The position numbers were made by a program, and so were the translations under genes. A stretch of DNA of 64,000 nt from Panagrolaimus kolymaensis (taxonomy: Eukaryota > Nematoda > Chromadorea > Rhabditida > Panagrolaimidae). This document shows, piece after piece, positions 23,100 to 35,060 of the stretch. The DNA is taken from the NCBI GenBank assembly GCA_028622995.1, contig JAJQJQ010000027.1:2046001-2110000 (forward strand), read 5' to 3'. Within the stretch, counting starts at the first letter, position 1. Each line of letters opens with the position of its first letter. A model generated the notes under the pieces. The model searched no databases. It saw only the letters and a list, made by a program, of their open reading frames with translations, and was not told the DNA's origin.

Positions 23100-24352
23100 T
23101 TAAGATGACGATACTCTTGTAGGACGCGGAGCATTAGTGAAGCTATGTGTTTTGCTCTAAAAAATTAATATTATTTTAATTTGGGGGTATTAAAAAAAAC
23201 CAAACATTGATATTTTGATGAGAAGTTGAAATAGTTGCTGCAATAACATTATTTCTTTTTCGTTTGCATACCAAAAAATTTAAATGATAAAATGAAAGGA
23301 AACTGTCACGAACAATTTTGCTAAAAATGAAAATTATGTTTTCTCACAAAAGCCAAGTTTCAAAAACTGGCTTTCTTAGCTCTTTTGTCAACTAAAAAAA
23401 TGCCAATGATTGTAGCAAAAAAGACTTACGAAATAATAAAAAGTAAAATAATTGATGAAACATGAAATACTTGTTTCATAATTCCAATAGAAGTAATCAA
23501 AAAATACATTCTTAAATTCCATCCAAAATCAAATCCCCCGGGAGGAGGAGTGGGATCAGTGGTGGCCCGAATAATATTTAAAATTTCATAAATAATTAAT
23601 AAAGTCGAAGTAATAATAGATTGAACGAGTAAATATGTTTCATATTTGTGTCTTTTCTGCCATTTATTTCCTTTTATTTTCCTCGCCAGTGCCGTGGCTA
23701 AACCCAAACTTAGCGCTAAAATTGCATTCACCAGATTTGAAGCCAAAACCAAAGTTGGAAGTTTAAAGGTTGGAGAAAAAATTTGGCCACATTCCATTCG
23801 AGTTTCTTCATTTAAACATAAACCAATTTTATCAAGAGTGTACCCGCTCAAAATAAATGGATATGCAATAATTAAAACATAAATAATTTTAAAATTCCAT
23901 CCACTCCAAATTTTTCCATGTTGTTTAAAACAAAATACACCGGTAAATCGATTGACGACTAAAATAGTGTTGCAAAATGCATAAAACCGATATAAATACC
24001 AATCCAACACAAAAGTTATAAACCACTCAAATTTTATTGGAGTTTTAAAATCCAAAAAATAAACTATGGAAATTATTGAATTAATTATATATTCCAAAAC
24101 TAAAATATAAAAATATGCTGATGTAAAATTAGCTGATTTTTGAATAAATATTCGATAAATAAACATTGTTAAAAATAAAAGTTGAATTATTGGAATTCCA
24201 TAAGTTTGGACATCCAAAAAAATATTAAAATATCGAGTTATCCTTAAATAGTTTTGAACATCAGTTGGAAGGGTTTTCAGATATTCTTCATCCATTTCCA
24301 TATTATTTTTGTTGTATAAAATAATTTGAGAAGAAGAATCGTTATTTTCCAT
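23100..24352 (-). CDS. Serpentine seven-TM receptor (Srg-like)
   Basis: Exons 23430-24352, 23206-23320 and 23100-23156 join in phase (364 aa). The start at 24352 (MENNDSSSQ) is the first ATG of the continuous frame without an upstream exon. A later Met (MEMDEEYL) aligns with the start of the paralogue at 35061. A further 5' exon is possible because a TTTCCCAG acceptor precedes the frame. Hydrophobic spans include LLFLTMFIYRIF, YFYILVLEYIINSIISIVYF, IIYVLIIAYPFILSGY and LILASNLVNAI-type helices. The conserved loops are WYLYRFYAFCNTILVVNRFT, LATALARKIKGNKWQKR, YETYLLVQSIITSTLLIIYE and a basic C-tail after DSFLSFYHL. The arrangement resembles C. elegans Srg/Srv-type chemoreceptors. The class assignment is tentative. 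It is clearly paralogous to the gene at 35061-36116. Confidence 0.8.
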
Positions 24353-25941
24353 AAACTTTTTAACAGACAAAAGTTTAAAAATAAATACAACTTCTTTATA
24401 TGCTTGTAATTTTTTAAACTTTTCGTGAAACCAAGTTCGGCGAGATCCTGGGAAAAAGAAAATGATAAAGATATACATAAAAATGTTTTAGCACAAATAA
24501 ATATTTGTCAAAAAAATAATACAAAAATACGGTAAACTTTATCGGAATTTATGTGCCTCGCACATGCGATTTAAAAAAAGTTTAAAACAAAAATAATAAA
24601 ACGCTTTCGAATTTTAAAAAATCTCATGCATCAATTTTTTTATTAAAAAACTACCATATTTTACTTTTGTGAAAAATAAAATGTGACTTTTATCTCGACG
24701 GGTTACAATAAACCTTTTGCACTTTTCTACTGCAAAAAAGCTTTAATTTAATATTTTTAGCTTAATTTTAATTTTTTTAATAGGTTATGAATTTTAAGAA
24801 AGGGAAAATTAAAAAAGATAAACGTTTTTCTCAAGTCATTAAGGCCATAGTTCATTTTTTTCGACAATAATAAAGTATTCTAAAGAACTCTAGAAAGCAT
24901 CTTGACGTTGCTCCACAAGAGCCTAGAAAAAAATTGATGACAATAAAAGAAAAATTAAAAAACGAAAGGAAGGAAACTTGTTTTTTATTTTCCTGCAATT
25001 AGCTTTTATTTATGTGGAGATATCACAGTCCCACATCCGTTTAAGCTACACTTCTTCGCCCATGTTTAACTTAAATTTTAAATAGTTATTTGAAATTTCT
25101 TACTTTCCAGTAATTCCAAAAAATTCACACGCAAATACGTCGGCAAAAAAGAATTTTTTACAAACAGAATTATGTTTCTCACAAAATTCTAAAAAATGAT
25201 GAAATAAAAAAAATTTTGAAACAAAAGTAAATACGAAAAACACTTTTAAGAATTTCGTGTTGCTGGAAATTTGCATGAGAACAAAAAAATACGGTAAAGT
25301 ACAAACAGCCCAAGTTCAGAGCATATATTTTTTCTGTCTAGTTTGGATTAATTTCCCAATTAAAATTTTTTCTTTTTCTTTTTTGCAAAGAAATGTTAGA
25401 AAATGAAAAAAAATCATAAATAGCAACAGCCACCTTTGTGCTTTGCTTTCATCAAGCAAAAATATTAAAAAGTATGTTTTCTTACTTTACTAATTAAAAA
25501 AAACACAGTATGAAAAAAATGCTTTAGAGCATGAATAAGTTATGTATTTTGATGCTATTTGAATTTTCCACGCTTCACTGCTGCTTTTTTTATATTTATA
25601 AAACTTTTTGCAAGTAAGAGTAGGGTAAACTACGATAAAAACACATGATTTTTACGTGGATGCTTTCATGCGAGAAAAAAAAAGATACGGAAGTTACATA
25701 GAAAAATTAAAAAATTTCCTTCAACTTTTTATTCCTCTTCCAACTCAAATTAATGATTTCGCTATGTTAATTTTTTGCAAAAAATTAATTATTTTTATTT
25801 ATTTATTTATTTAAAATTTAAATAATCAGTTTCAAATTACAAAATAAAACTTTGAAAATACATTTTTCAATTGTTGAAACAAAAAGAGAAAAGTAAAATT
25901 CAAAAGCATTATTTATTTATTTTCCCATTTGACCAACTGGA
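24353..25941. other. 1.6-kb gene-free spacer
   Basis: AT-rich, with long A and T runs (for example a TTTATTTATTTAT stretch near 25.8 kb). Read on both strands, no frame has splice support or recognisable protein. It includes the presumed promoter of the receptor at 23100-24352. Confidence 0.45.
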
Positions 25942-26676
25942 TTACCAGCTACCAACAGATGCTTGGCGTTTGCCTCGATTGCCACCCATTCCAACTGGAC
26001 CATAAGATCCTTGTCGTTTACGTCGACGACCAATTCCCAATGGATTACCTTTTGAAGCCGAACGTTTTCCACGATGGTCTCCACCTGGACCAGCATAATT
26101 GCAAGGTGGGCGACCACCGTAAACGCAAACTACGTGTTTTTCCTGAAATGAAAAAAAGATAGAAGGTTAACTATAAAAAAAAGTTACTCAAAGCGCGTTT
26201 AAATAGATTTAAGGACATGAAAGCAACAAAAAAAAAACTGATGTTAAGGCGCCGAAACTTTTTTACAAAATAAAATAAAAAAATTTCATGCCTTATCGCT
26301 CTTTTTCAAGTGTGAAAAAACATTTGATATCGAGAGCAAAATGGATTGCTCTTTTCCAACAGGTTTATATTTTTTTAAATCCATTTTAGTTTTAATAAAT
26401 AATTATTTTTGAAAAATTTTAAGCAAAAATTTGTTTGGTTGAAAAAAAATTAAAAGCAGTCGTTGATGTCAAACAAAAAATTTTGATGGATGGAAGTGGA
26501 TGAACCACATTGACGAAGCTTCATGCTTGTGTTTTTATTTCGATTTTTAAAACTTTTTCAAACTCATTTTTAAAAAAGGGTATGAAACTTACTCGTCCTT
26601 CCTCGACAAACGCATTAATTTCGGCTAAAATTGCCGCAACAAAGATAAAAACAGCAAGAACAAAAACGGCTTTCAT
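25942..26676 (-). CDS. Secreted prepropeptide with dibasic and Gly-Lys-Arg processing sites
   Basis: Exons 26593-26676 and 25942-26142 join in phase 0 across a 450-bp intron (94 aa). Exon 1 codes a signal peptide (MKAVFVLAVFIFVAAILAE). The mature part has two cysteines (VVCVYGGRPPCNYAG) and several processing sites: HRGKR, IGRRRKR and NRGKR. They separate peptides such as SASKGNPLGIG, QGSYGPVGMGGN and the terminal QASVGSW. GKR and GRRRKR are the signals used for convertase cleavage, with the Gly serving for C-terminal amidation. The layout therefore fits a neuropeptide-like or other bioactive peptide precursor. No named C. elegans nlp gene is recognised, and a role as a secreted parasitism peptide cannot be excluded. 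The start and splice sites are unambiguous. Confidence 0.72.
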
Positions 26677-26998
26677 TTTTTCCTTTCCTAAATTATAATA
26701 ATAATTTTTCAATAAATTTTTTGAGATGCTTTTGTACCATTTTTTTCTTCATAACAAAAAACGATAACAATGTATAATAAATATTTTATGAAGGCTAAGT
26801 GATTTTTAGATTTTTGATGAAAGAAAAAATTTCTTTATACACTAATGTATTTTGTCTGTGAAAAAAAGCTTTGATCTTTCAAAAATTAAAAGGTTTATTT
26901 CAAAAAAAAATTCATAATTGCCGAAAAAATATAATAAAAGAAAATATATTTTTTTAATTTTTAAAAATAATAATAAGACATGTTTAAAAAAATAGAAA

Positions 26999-27545
26999 CT
27001 AATATTTCTTCAAAATTTTAGCTAAACATTCTTCATAAGGTTCAACAGCAAAATCATAGCATAAATCAGAGTTGACTATTAGTTTGACTTGGATGTTTCT
27101 ATATTATCAAAATTTGCAATTACACGATAAGTTGCATCAGGAGAAAACTTTTGACGAACTTCATGCTAAAAATAAGAGGCTTAGCATACAGAGAAAAAAT
27201 TTTATAAAAAAAATTACCACGGGTTTTTTATTTTGATCAACGTAAATAGTAGCCGATTTTTCTGTTGGATAATCATCATCATTATCATTGATTTGTAAAA
27301 AAGCGTTCGTTACATTTCCATAAATGACAGCAAATATGACAGGGAAATACACAACTTCATACGGAATTTTAACGACTCCAAGTCAGCTTAAAAAATGTTT
27401 AATTTTAAGTTTTTCCACCATTTTTACATCTTCACGTTCAATAAAAATTTGGTTTACTGAATAGAAAGCATATTCATTTTTATTATAAATCCCTTCTTGA
27501 CAAACCACAATGTTATGTGATGAATGTACAAAAAGGCAATGATTA
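26999..27545 (-). pseudogene. Decayed paralogue of the unknown gene at 20624-21196
   Basis: The reading is colinear with the gene at 20624-21196: HNIVVCQEG, IFIEREDVKMVEKLKIKHF, then FPVIFAVIYGN, INDNDDDYPTEKSATIYVD, the same intron position, and HEVRQKFSPDATYRV. It has a TGA at 27383-27385 where the relative has a codon for Arg. It also has a one-base frame change near 27081-27092, just before KLIVNSDLCYDFAVEP. The 5' part corresponding to MGSIFDLMKF is missing or unreadable. Two independent lesions make a functional gene unlikely. Confidence 0.65.
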
Positions 27546-28967
27546 AGCTATAATTTAATAAACGCAAAAATAAAAATGGATTATATTTTTTCGCTAACTG
27601 AATACCTTTAAAAAATTGTTAAATAGTTTATCTTTTTAAGCATTTTTGCGTTCCAGAAAGTTTTTAAATAAACCTTTCAAACTTTCTTTTAAACAAAAAA
27701 AACTTGTGATAAGCATATATGCAATGTCGCCCCCTGGCAAAGGCTTATCTATTGTCAAATACACGATAATAATTATATTAATTTAATGAAATTTGTATGT
27801 AGTTTTGAAAACCTCTCTTTAGTAATGAAATAAAAACCCATAAAACACAAATTTGGCTTTAAACTTAATTTTAGCCAACTTTTACCTCTTTTTTTAAGTG
27901 TTTGCTTTTTTTTATTGCTTTTCGAACAAAGCAAACTAAATTCCATTTTAGATACGGAAGAAAATGAAATTAGATTAATCAAATTTTTGTACAATATTTA
28001 ATGTGATTATTGTTTTTCACCACCAAAAATAAAGCAACTCCCATAAAAAAAATTTAATGCGTAGGTTCGTTTCAAGGATAAAAGCCATAATTTTCATAAG
28101 TTTTTTTGATTTTAGTTTCAACTTTCTTGATAAAGGAAGAAGAAAAGAAAAAAGTGGCGAAATTACATATATTTATTTATCAAACACATGATTTTTAAGG
28201 TTGTCATTAGAAGCTCATCGGACTTAGAGTGTACCAAAAAAACTGTTTTTTTTTTTATCGAAATATTATTTTACTTTCCTTTTTACTTTTATCAAGTTGA
28301 GATTTAAAAAAAGCCTAGAGTTCAATCGTTTATTTTTTTTTGCTTCTATCTTTTTTCTTGAAATCTTTTCCAAGTGCAAAATCACAAATAAAAACAATAA
28401 AAATTATTGGAAAGGATTACCCTTTTTTGATAAAAGAATTTTGAGAACTAAAAATAATATTTATTTATTTTAAAACATCAAAAATGTTACATTTTTCATT
28501 CACTTTTTTGAGTAACTTCTTAATCTCTTTTTGGGCTTGATTCTTTCTATTCCAAGCCATTTCATAAAACAAACATCTCTTTTTTTAATAGTCTTTTGAA
28601 AAAAATAAATATTATCATAATGACAATGATTATGGACATTTACATAATTTTTTATCTTATGTGTCTTTTATTAAATGGCTATATAAAGGCCTTTCTTTCT
28701 CTACTCCGTTTTTCAATAAAATTAAAATTTCGAAAGAAACTTTTTTTTTCTAAAAGAAATATTTTCTTCTGTTTGTGAAACACTAAACTTTTTTAACAAA
28801 AATCTTTCAAGTTTCCATTTCCTTTTAATTCCTGAAAATATTCAAATTTTTATAAACAACCAAGAAAATAATTAAAAATTGTATTTATTTAACAAAATCC
28901 GATTAAATTTTTGAATTTTATTTGCCCAAATAAAGCTTTTCCAAATTTCAGGTAATTTCTAAAAAAA
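27546..28967. other. 1.4-kb spacer upstream of Srt gene
   Basis: No splice-supported frame. Short Lys/Phe-rich open frames are attributed to A/T tracts. It ends with a pyrimidine-rich TTTCCAAATTTCAG about 20 bp before the Srt start, which could be a trans-splice acceptor. Confidence 0.4.
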
Positions 28968-30606
28968 ATGTTGCACAACTTGCTTTTCAATCCTGAATTA
29001 TTTGATAAATATTACAATTGTTCTTTTTACAATGTGGATAAAATTCCATTTGAATCGCGCCATCATTTTATTATTGGAATAATATTATTGATTTTATTCG
29101 TATTTTTTGAATCTCTTTATCTTCCATCGATTATTGTTATGTGCACGAAAAAGTTTTTTAATGAATCTTGCTACAAAATTATGTTATATCTTGGAATTGT
29201 GGATGTTTTGTGTATTTTTATTAATGCTTTCCTAACTGGTTTATGGTCTATTAAAGGCATGGTTTATTGCTCTTCTCCCATGGCGATTTATTTTGCTGGT
29301 TGTGGCGGATTGAGTAAGAAAAATAGATTTTTTGAATGACAAAAATTAAAAAAATTCGATTGCTAAATTTCCATAAATATTCGGGACATAAAGAAGAGCA
29401 TTAATTTCGGGAGGAATAAATTCGAAAAAAGTATAAGAAAAAATATTACTGACATTTTTTAGCCTAAAATGAAAAAACGGAAAAATTTTGTTTCAAAAAG
29501 AATTTTTGGCAAAAAAAGTTAACTTGAAAAAAGTTCTCTTATAAAATATTTTGTTTCCTCATTGCATGGTTTAATTTTTACTTCGAAAAGCATAATTAAA
29601 TGATTCATACTTCATGTCTAAAAAATTAAACATTTGATACTCATAATTTGTAATTTGGTTTTCGTACTCACATTTTTTTAATTAATATTTATTTTTTTAA
29701 AATTGTAACTCCATCTTTACAGGTTTATGGATTGCGCAAAGTGATGCAAGTATAGTCCTCGCAATAAATCGGTGTATTTCGATGTATGATCCCAACTTTG
29801 CTAAAACTCTTTTCAATGGTAAAAAGTTATATTTATGGTTGTTTGTTCCAACGGCCCATAGCATAGGAGTATTTATTTTTACTAAGCCTGTTATTTTTAA
29901 TGGTTACTATCCATCATGGTAAATTACATATATTTTTTTTTATTTTTTCAAACAAAATTAACATATCTAAAATATCACGTTTTTAGGTTGATAAATCCCC
30001 ATAGTGGTTATTATGATGATTTTGGTGTAAGAGTATGTTACCTAAAAAAAATAAAGTTATAATTTTATTTTTTATTTTTAGTATGTCAACGAATTTCATA
30101 CTTTCACCAATGCAAGCACCCCAATTATTTTAATGCTAATTTATGGAATCTTTTTGTTCTTTTTTAAAAGAAAATCCAAAGATATTCAAGGAACAAATGG
30201 TGGACAAAATAATGAAACTCAAAAACAAGTAAGTCAAATTTTAAATAATAAAATTAGCATAAATTGCTTTTTTTAAACAGATGCTAAGTGACAAATTTTA
30301 ATTTTTTCAAGCAAAATTATTATTTATTTTGTATTTTAGATCTTTCTTCAAGTTTTCACAATTTGTGGAATAACTTCCATTGCCGCAGCTTTGGGGTGTC
30401 TACCCCAAATTGTTCGCCTTCCTGATTCCCTTGTTTTTCTTGGAAGTTTAATTTGGACTTTCGCTCATGGTTCTCCAGCAATTATTTATTTAACGATGAA
30501 TAAATCAATGAGACGAAATGTAAAAAATTTGTTTTGTGCTATGCGAACTCGAATTGGAACTTCCAGTACAGCCCCGCAACTCCATTCAACTACTTCAAGA
30601 GGATGA
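28968..30606 (+). CDS. Serpentine receptor class T (Srt) family protein
   Basis: Exons 28968-29313, 29723-29918, 29987-30026, 30082-30228 and 30340-30606 join in phase (331 aa). The Srt pattern is visible throughout. It has an N-terminal segment with YYNCS and FESRHHFIIGIILLILFV, then ESCYKIMLYLGIVDVLCIF, CSSPMAIYFAGCG, and a span with ASIVLAINRCISM. Next come GVFIFTKPVIFNGYYPSW, the NEFHTFTNAS loop and the C-terminal SPAIIYLTMNKSMRRNVKNL, which is characteristic of the family. Srt proteins are nematode-specific G-protein-coupled receptors presumed to detect chemicals in sensory cilia; no ligand can be inferred. All seven hydrophobic segments and the short basic tail are present, so it should be functional. 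It stands alone here, without a tandem copy. Confidence 0.85.
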
Positions 30607-31120
30607 ACAACATTTTTTGTAGCTTTGTCGCGATTTTGTTTTTTTTTGCATTTTTTGAAGAAAATCTTCTTTTCAATTATTTGGACAAATATTTTTTCAA
30701 TCATTATAAATTTATGAATTTTTCTTTAAATAAAAATTATGAAATTATGTATATTTTATTTATATTCCACGTTTTTCATTTAAATCTATTTGACTCATTT
30801 TTGTTTCTCTCTTTTTTTGTTTCTAAATAATAAACGGTTTCAAAATAACATTAACGTTTCAGAAGGCGTCATATTGAACATTTTGTAAAGAAACGTTTTT
30901 TCCCAACTTAAAATAAAACAACAATTCAAAAATGATTCATGCTTTTTTTCTTTTAAGAAGAAAAGCATAAAAATAGTAACAACAATCGTATATTTTGTTT
31001 CTCTAAGTTTTTTTCTTTCAGTTTGTTTTTCACACATTTTTTTTGTTGTTAAAAAGCTGCTTTTTTTGTTGTTAAATTTTAATTTAATTTTTTTACGATT
31101 TTTTATATTAAACATTAAAA
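30607..31120. other. Spacer between Srt and small membrane protein genes
   Basis: 514 bp, AT-rich, on the same strand as both flanking genes. A 500-bp gap is longer than typical operon spacing, so I do not infer co-transcription. AT-rich polyadenylation-like sequence follows the Srt stop. Confidence 0.35.
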
Positions 31121-32048
31121 ATGACATCGTCTGAATGTTGTGGTGTACATGTTAAAGTAAAAATTTAGTTTTTCTACGTTTTTTATTATTATTTAATAAT
31201 ATTACAGACATGCGCGACAATTGTTGGAATTCTGGGCCTTATCGGTTCAATTATGTCAATAGGTTCGGTAGTGGGTGGATGGTTTGGACTTCCTTTAAGT
31301 ATTCTTATGATCGCTACATATGTATTTATTCTCGTTGGAATTCATAAGGAAAAAGCATCATTTTTACTTCCAGCTCAAATTATTTTGGTTAGCTTTAATT
31401 AAACCTAACTCGAATCATAATCTTCAAAAAGTTTAAACATGACTAAATTTTTTGTTGCGAGACAATAAAAAAAAGTGTTATATAAAAAACCTTTATTTTT
31501 TTTTTTTTGCAGGGCATCAATGTTGTTCTCTCGGTGATTCTTATTTTGGCTTTCATTCTTTTGGGCATTATTCTTCCAGATGAATTGGTAGAACAGTGGC
31601 AAATAACAAAAAAAATGACATTTGAAGACGCAAAACTACGTAAGCTATTTTGATAATAAAATTTATTTTTTTATATTAATAAAGACTTTTAGTTACTCGA
31701 GTTTTATTATTTTTTTCTGCATTTATTTATTTTTTGGTTGCAGCATACACAATTTTTGCATTTACTGTTATTCGACGTGCACTTTGCGTCCTAGTTTTAA
31801 TTATCCTTGGTATTATCATTCCTGCTGGCTTAATTCATTTTTTGAATCCAGAGGATACTTCTGAAACAGGCAGACAAGGTACCCAAGTTTTATAATTTTT
31901 CTATTGATTTTTTTAAAAATTAAATTTTTTTTTAGCGGTCCGAATAATTCTTTTTGTTATGGCTTTTGTTTATCTTTTGGTTGCAGCATACACAATTTTT
32001 GCTTTCACTGTTATTCGACGTGCACGGAAATATTTGATTAATTTCTGA
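31121..32048 (+). CDS. Small multipass membrane protein with an internal repeat
   Basis: Exons 31121-31156, 31208-31387, 31513-31639, 31693-31878 and 31936-32048 join in phase (213 aa). There is no cleavable signal. The first exon gives MTSSECCGVHVK, followed by hydrophobic spans (IVGILGLIGSIMSIGSVVGG, LSILMIATYVFILVGI, VVLSVILILAFILLGIIL). The C-terminal part consists of two similar modules. Each has a hydrophobic span ending in LGIIL/LGIII, an acidic loop, then a span of the type IYFLVAAYTIFAFTVIRRA or VYLLVAAYTIFAFTVIRRA. At DNA level the TTTTGGTTGCAGCATACAC block occurs twice (near 31732 and 31973). Small nematode proteins of this tetraspan type are common and mostly uncharacterised. I give no function. 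Confidence 0.68.
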
Positions 32049-32351
32049 AATAAAATTTTTTGTTTTTGCTATTCTTTTTTCTTAAATGTTTATTTTTTTC
32101 TTTGTCGTTTCTAAACTTTTTCAAATTTCAAATTTATTTTTTTCAACATAAATAATAAATAAATAAAAACAAAAAAGTAGACAAAATTTATTTTAACCAA
32201 AAAATAGTTTTTCTACATCCAGAATAATAATTAAATTTTCACTAATCCCAATTATCGTTTTGTGCGCTAGTAGCAATTGGACAGCGACTTCTCCATCCCA
32301 TCGTCCGAATGCGGCGGCCAACATCTTTATGCATATTACTTGCATTCCCAC

Positions 32352-33385
32352 TTATTTCATATTTATACCAAAAAAAAATTCAGTTTCCGGATAAGCCTAA
32401 ATAAAAAAATACAAAATTTATTAAGTTAAATGTTTAATTATTGTTCTTTTTTGAAAATAAACTCACTAAGAAAAAATCACATAATTCTTCAAAATTAAAT
32501 ATATTTGCCATGTGTCCAAAGCAAAAATAAAGAAGTTTGACATTTCTTTTCAGCTTTTTAATAGGAAGAATGGGTTCTATGAAATATTTTTTGTTAAAAG
32601 TCACTCTAAAAATTAAATTATTTTTTAAATATTAAATTTGGACATTCAATAAAAATTTTTTTTTTAATTTACTTAATTTCATAAGCATTTGGTAATTTTT
32701 CAAGAATATATTCGATTGTAACTGGCTTCTCTTCGCTATCAAGAATGGCACCATTAGATAATTCAAACTTTTCAACTTTTAAAGAATTAACCAAAAATTC
32801 AAAATCTTTAATTGTAAGGCATTGATTTTTAAGTTCAAAAAATTTGGCTTCACATTTGTAAAGTTTTGGAATAATTGAATGAAGGGCATAGCGATTATTG
32901 GGGCATTCAACAAAAATACGATTAGAAATATAAAAATTTTGAAAAATATCTAAATTTTTTGAATTATTTTTTAATTTTATTGAATCCATATGAAATTCAG
33001 AAATGTTTGTGTCAGGTGAAATTTGGAGGTGATGACAAATTGGAGTTGGTTTTCGATTAAATAAAACTTTACAAGATTTAAATAATTTTATTTGAAATGT
33101 TGTTGGATTTTTTGGGTGATTTAAAACATAATCAATAATTGGATTAGAAATAGTAAAATATTGAAGTTTAACATTTTCTCGAGGATTACTACTGACTTTT
33201 TGATTAACATTTTTTGGTTGAAAAAGCCCATCGGAATTAAGTTCATTGAATAAAAATGAATGCAAATTTGGAAGTTGATCAAAGCCAAGTGTATTTCGAG
33301 CTTGAAGCTTTTCATTTTCATATTCTTGCAACATTGCGATATCAGACAAAAATAATTTTGTGAAGCGTTCGTAAATTTGAAGCAT
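32352..33385 (-). CDS. Unknown protein, three exons
   Basis: Exons 32673-33385, 32467-32605 and 32352-32396 join in phase (298 aa). It has no signal peptide or membrane segment. The sequence alternates short hydrophobic strands with polar turns: LPNLHSFLFNEL, KLFKSCKVLFNRK, ICHHLQISPDTNISEF, LTIKDFEFLVNSLKVEKFEL and EYILEKLPNAYEI. That resembles the leucine-rich-like substrate region of nematode F-box (FTH/FBA-type) proteins. A recognisable F-box is absent at the N-terminus, which begins MLQIYERFTKLFL. The C-terminal exon adds only 14 residues. A comparable shape is seen in the unknown gene at 8105-10060. A tiny inverted-repeat element sits just upstream of the start codon. Confidence 0.65.
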
Positions 33386-33406
33386 AATCTAAAAATTTAA
33401 CGTTAT

Positions 33407-33468
33407 CAGAGCTGTCGATTTTTCGATTTTCGATCGGATTTTCGATTTTCGGTGCACCGACAGCTCTC
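33407..33468. mobile_element. 62-bp hAT-like miniature element
   Basis: The ends read CAGAGCTGTCGA and CCGACAGCTCTC, an inverted pair. They are flanked by AACGTTAT on the left and AACTTTAT on the right, an 8-bp duplication with one difference. Between the ends the sequence is repeated TTTTCGAT/TTTCGGT motif. It lies about 20 bp upstream of the start codon of the unknown gene at 32352-33385, so it is probably in its promoter or 5' leader. Confidence 0.55.
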
Positions 33469-33592
33469 AACTTTATGCTTCACTATTTCGGCTAAAAAAC
33501 AGCCAAAACATTTTTAAGAAACATAAATGAACTTAAGGCAAGATGGATCATAATTTTTTTTAAATTTCTAATGCTTGTAATCAATTTTTTAG

Positions 33593-33793
33593 GTAAACCT
33601 TAAATTAAACTATTCGGGTGTTTTTAAAGCAAATAATTCTTCACCAAATGAAAAAGTTTCTCTTATTTCTGAAGGAGGAGGAAAATTTAAAGATATGTCA
33701 TTTTGCATGGAAAATTCACATAATTCCCGCTGCAAAGGATGCCAAATTCAAAATTCATCCACCTTTATTATGATTAAATATCTTGAAAGCTGA
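33593..33793 (+). pseudogene. Orphan coding-like exon
   Basis: After a TTTTTTAG acceptor a frame of 66 codons stays open to a TGA at 33791-33793. The text reads like real protein: NLKLNYSGVFKANNSS, SEGGGKFKDMSFCMENSH, then RCKGCQIQNSSTF. No upstream exon with a matching phase was found in the preceding kilobase. It looks like the last exon of a lost or partly copied gene. The family is not recognised. Confidence 0.35.
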
Positions 33794-34040
33794 ATAATCT
33801 TCTTTTTTTGTTATTGTTTTTCTCTTAAATTACTTTTGTGGAAGAAGCAAATTCTAATGATGCACACATTTTTTTTTGCTTGTTTCCAAAATATGTATGT
33901 AAATAGTATTTGACAAAGTTGGAATAATACATAATTTTGATAAGGCTCTAAAAAATAAAAAACCTAAAAAATTATATTTATTAATTCTATGCTTTAAAAT
34001 CTTTTTCAAAACATTAACTATTTTTATCATAAAACGGCGC

Positions 34041-34305
34041 TTATGCTGTTTTCCCACCGCATTTTTACGATTTTTTTATTTTTCAATGTATCATTAATTT
34101 TTAGTATTTTAGTTATAAGTCGAAATTAATTTCGGGTGGATAATTAAAGCAATATTGGTAAATTAACGAGAATACCTTACTTAATTATCCCCGAAGTAAG
34201 TTTTTAATTTACAAAAAAAGAAACTATAAAACAAAGGCACTTTGTACAATGACAAAAAAGTGAAAAATAAAAAAATCGCAAAAATGCGGGGGGAAAACAG
34301 CATAA
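34041..34305. mobile_element. MITE with 45-bp terminal inverted repeats
   Basis: The terminal arms 34041-34085 and 34261-34305 are inverted copies with two mismatches. They begin TTATGCTGTTTTCC and contain CCGCATTTTT. The 175-bp centre is non-coding. No clear target duplication can be read at the edges, so the superfamily is unassigned. Confidence 0.7.
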
Positions 34306-35060
34306 ATCAAAAAATCAAAAAACAGCGATAACATTTTTTTACTAATCAAAGTGAAAAGTTTTTGATTGATTTTTCATTTAGTTTCCAATTTTTTCTTCTT
34401 TTTTTTTGAATATTTTGTGTCTTTTTTTAGCTTTAGATATTAAATTTTAAAATTCCTAAAAGAATTGAAGTTTTCATTTTTTAAGAATGGGATTTTTTAT
34501 AAACAACATTGTTATCTAAAATCTTTAAACTAACCATGTTTAAAACCAGTGATACCGTAGGGCTTACTACAAGAATTTTGTAAATGTTTAGTAAAAATAA
34601 ATAAATGAAACGTGAATATATAAATTGACATCTAAGTGACTTCAAACTAAAATCATAAATATTTATTAAAATTTAATTTATTCTTTTTTAATTGCCTTCC
34701 AAATATTTGACAATATCAAGTTGTTGCAACGAAACCATATTCTATTGAACAATGTTTTTTGTTGAGTAAATTCGCAGAATTAAAGAAAAATTTTTTTTTA
34801 TTATTTTATATGGCAAAAAATGTGTTTCTCGAAAAACATTTGAGAAAGCTTAAGTACATTTACTAAAATTTTTTTTGCCATCCTGTGAAATTACTCAGGC
34901 TTTCTTTTACAAAATAATTTGAATTTTTTCATGTGAAAATTTAAATTAATTTTTGAGACATTTTTGTTCGACGATTTAGTTCCCAAGCTACATAAATTTT
35001 ATAGCAAAAAAAATTTAATTTTCTAAACCGTGCTTATAAAATTATTTACCTTCATTTAAA

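Noticed and set aside
28596..28778. Hydrophobic 60-codon open frame upstream of the Srt gene
   Set aside because: Composition follows local T-richness and it has no connection in phase to the Srt exons.
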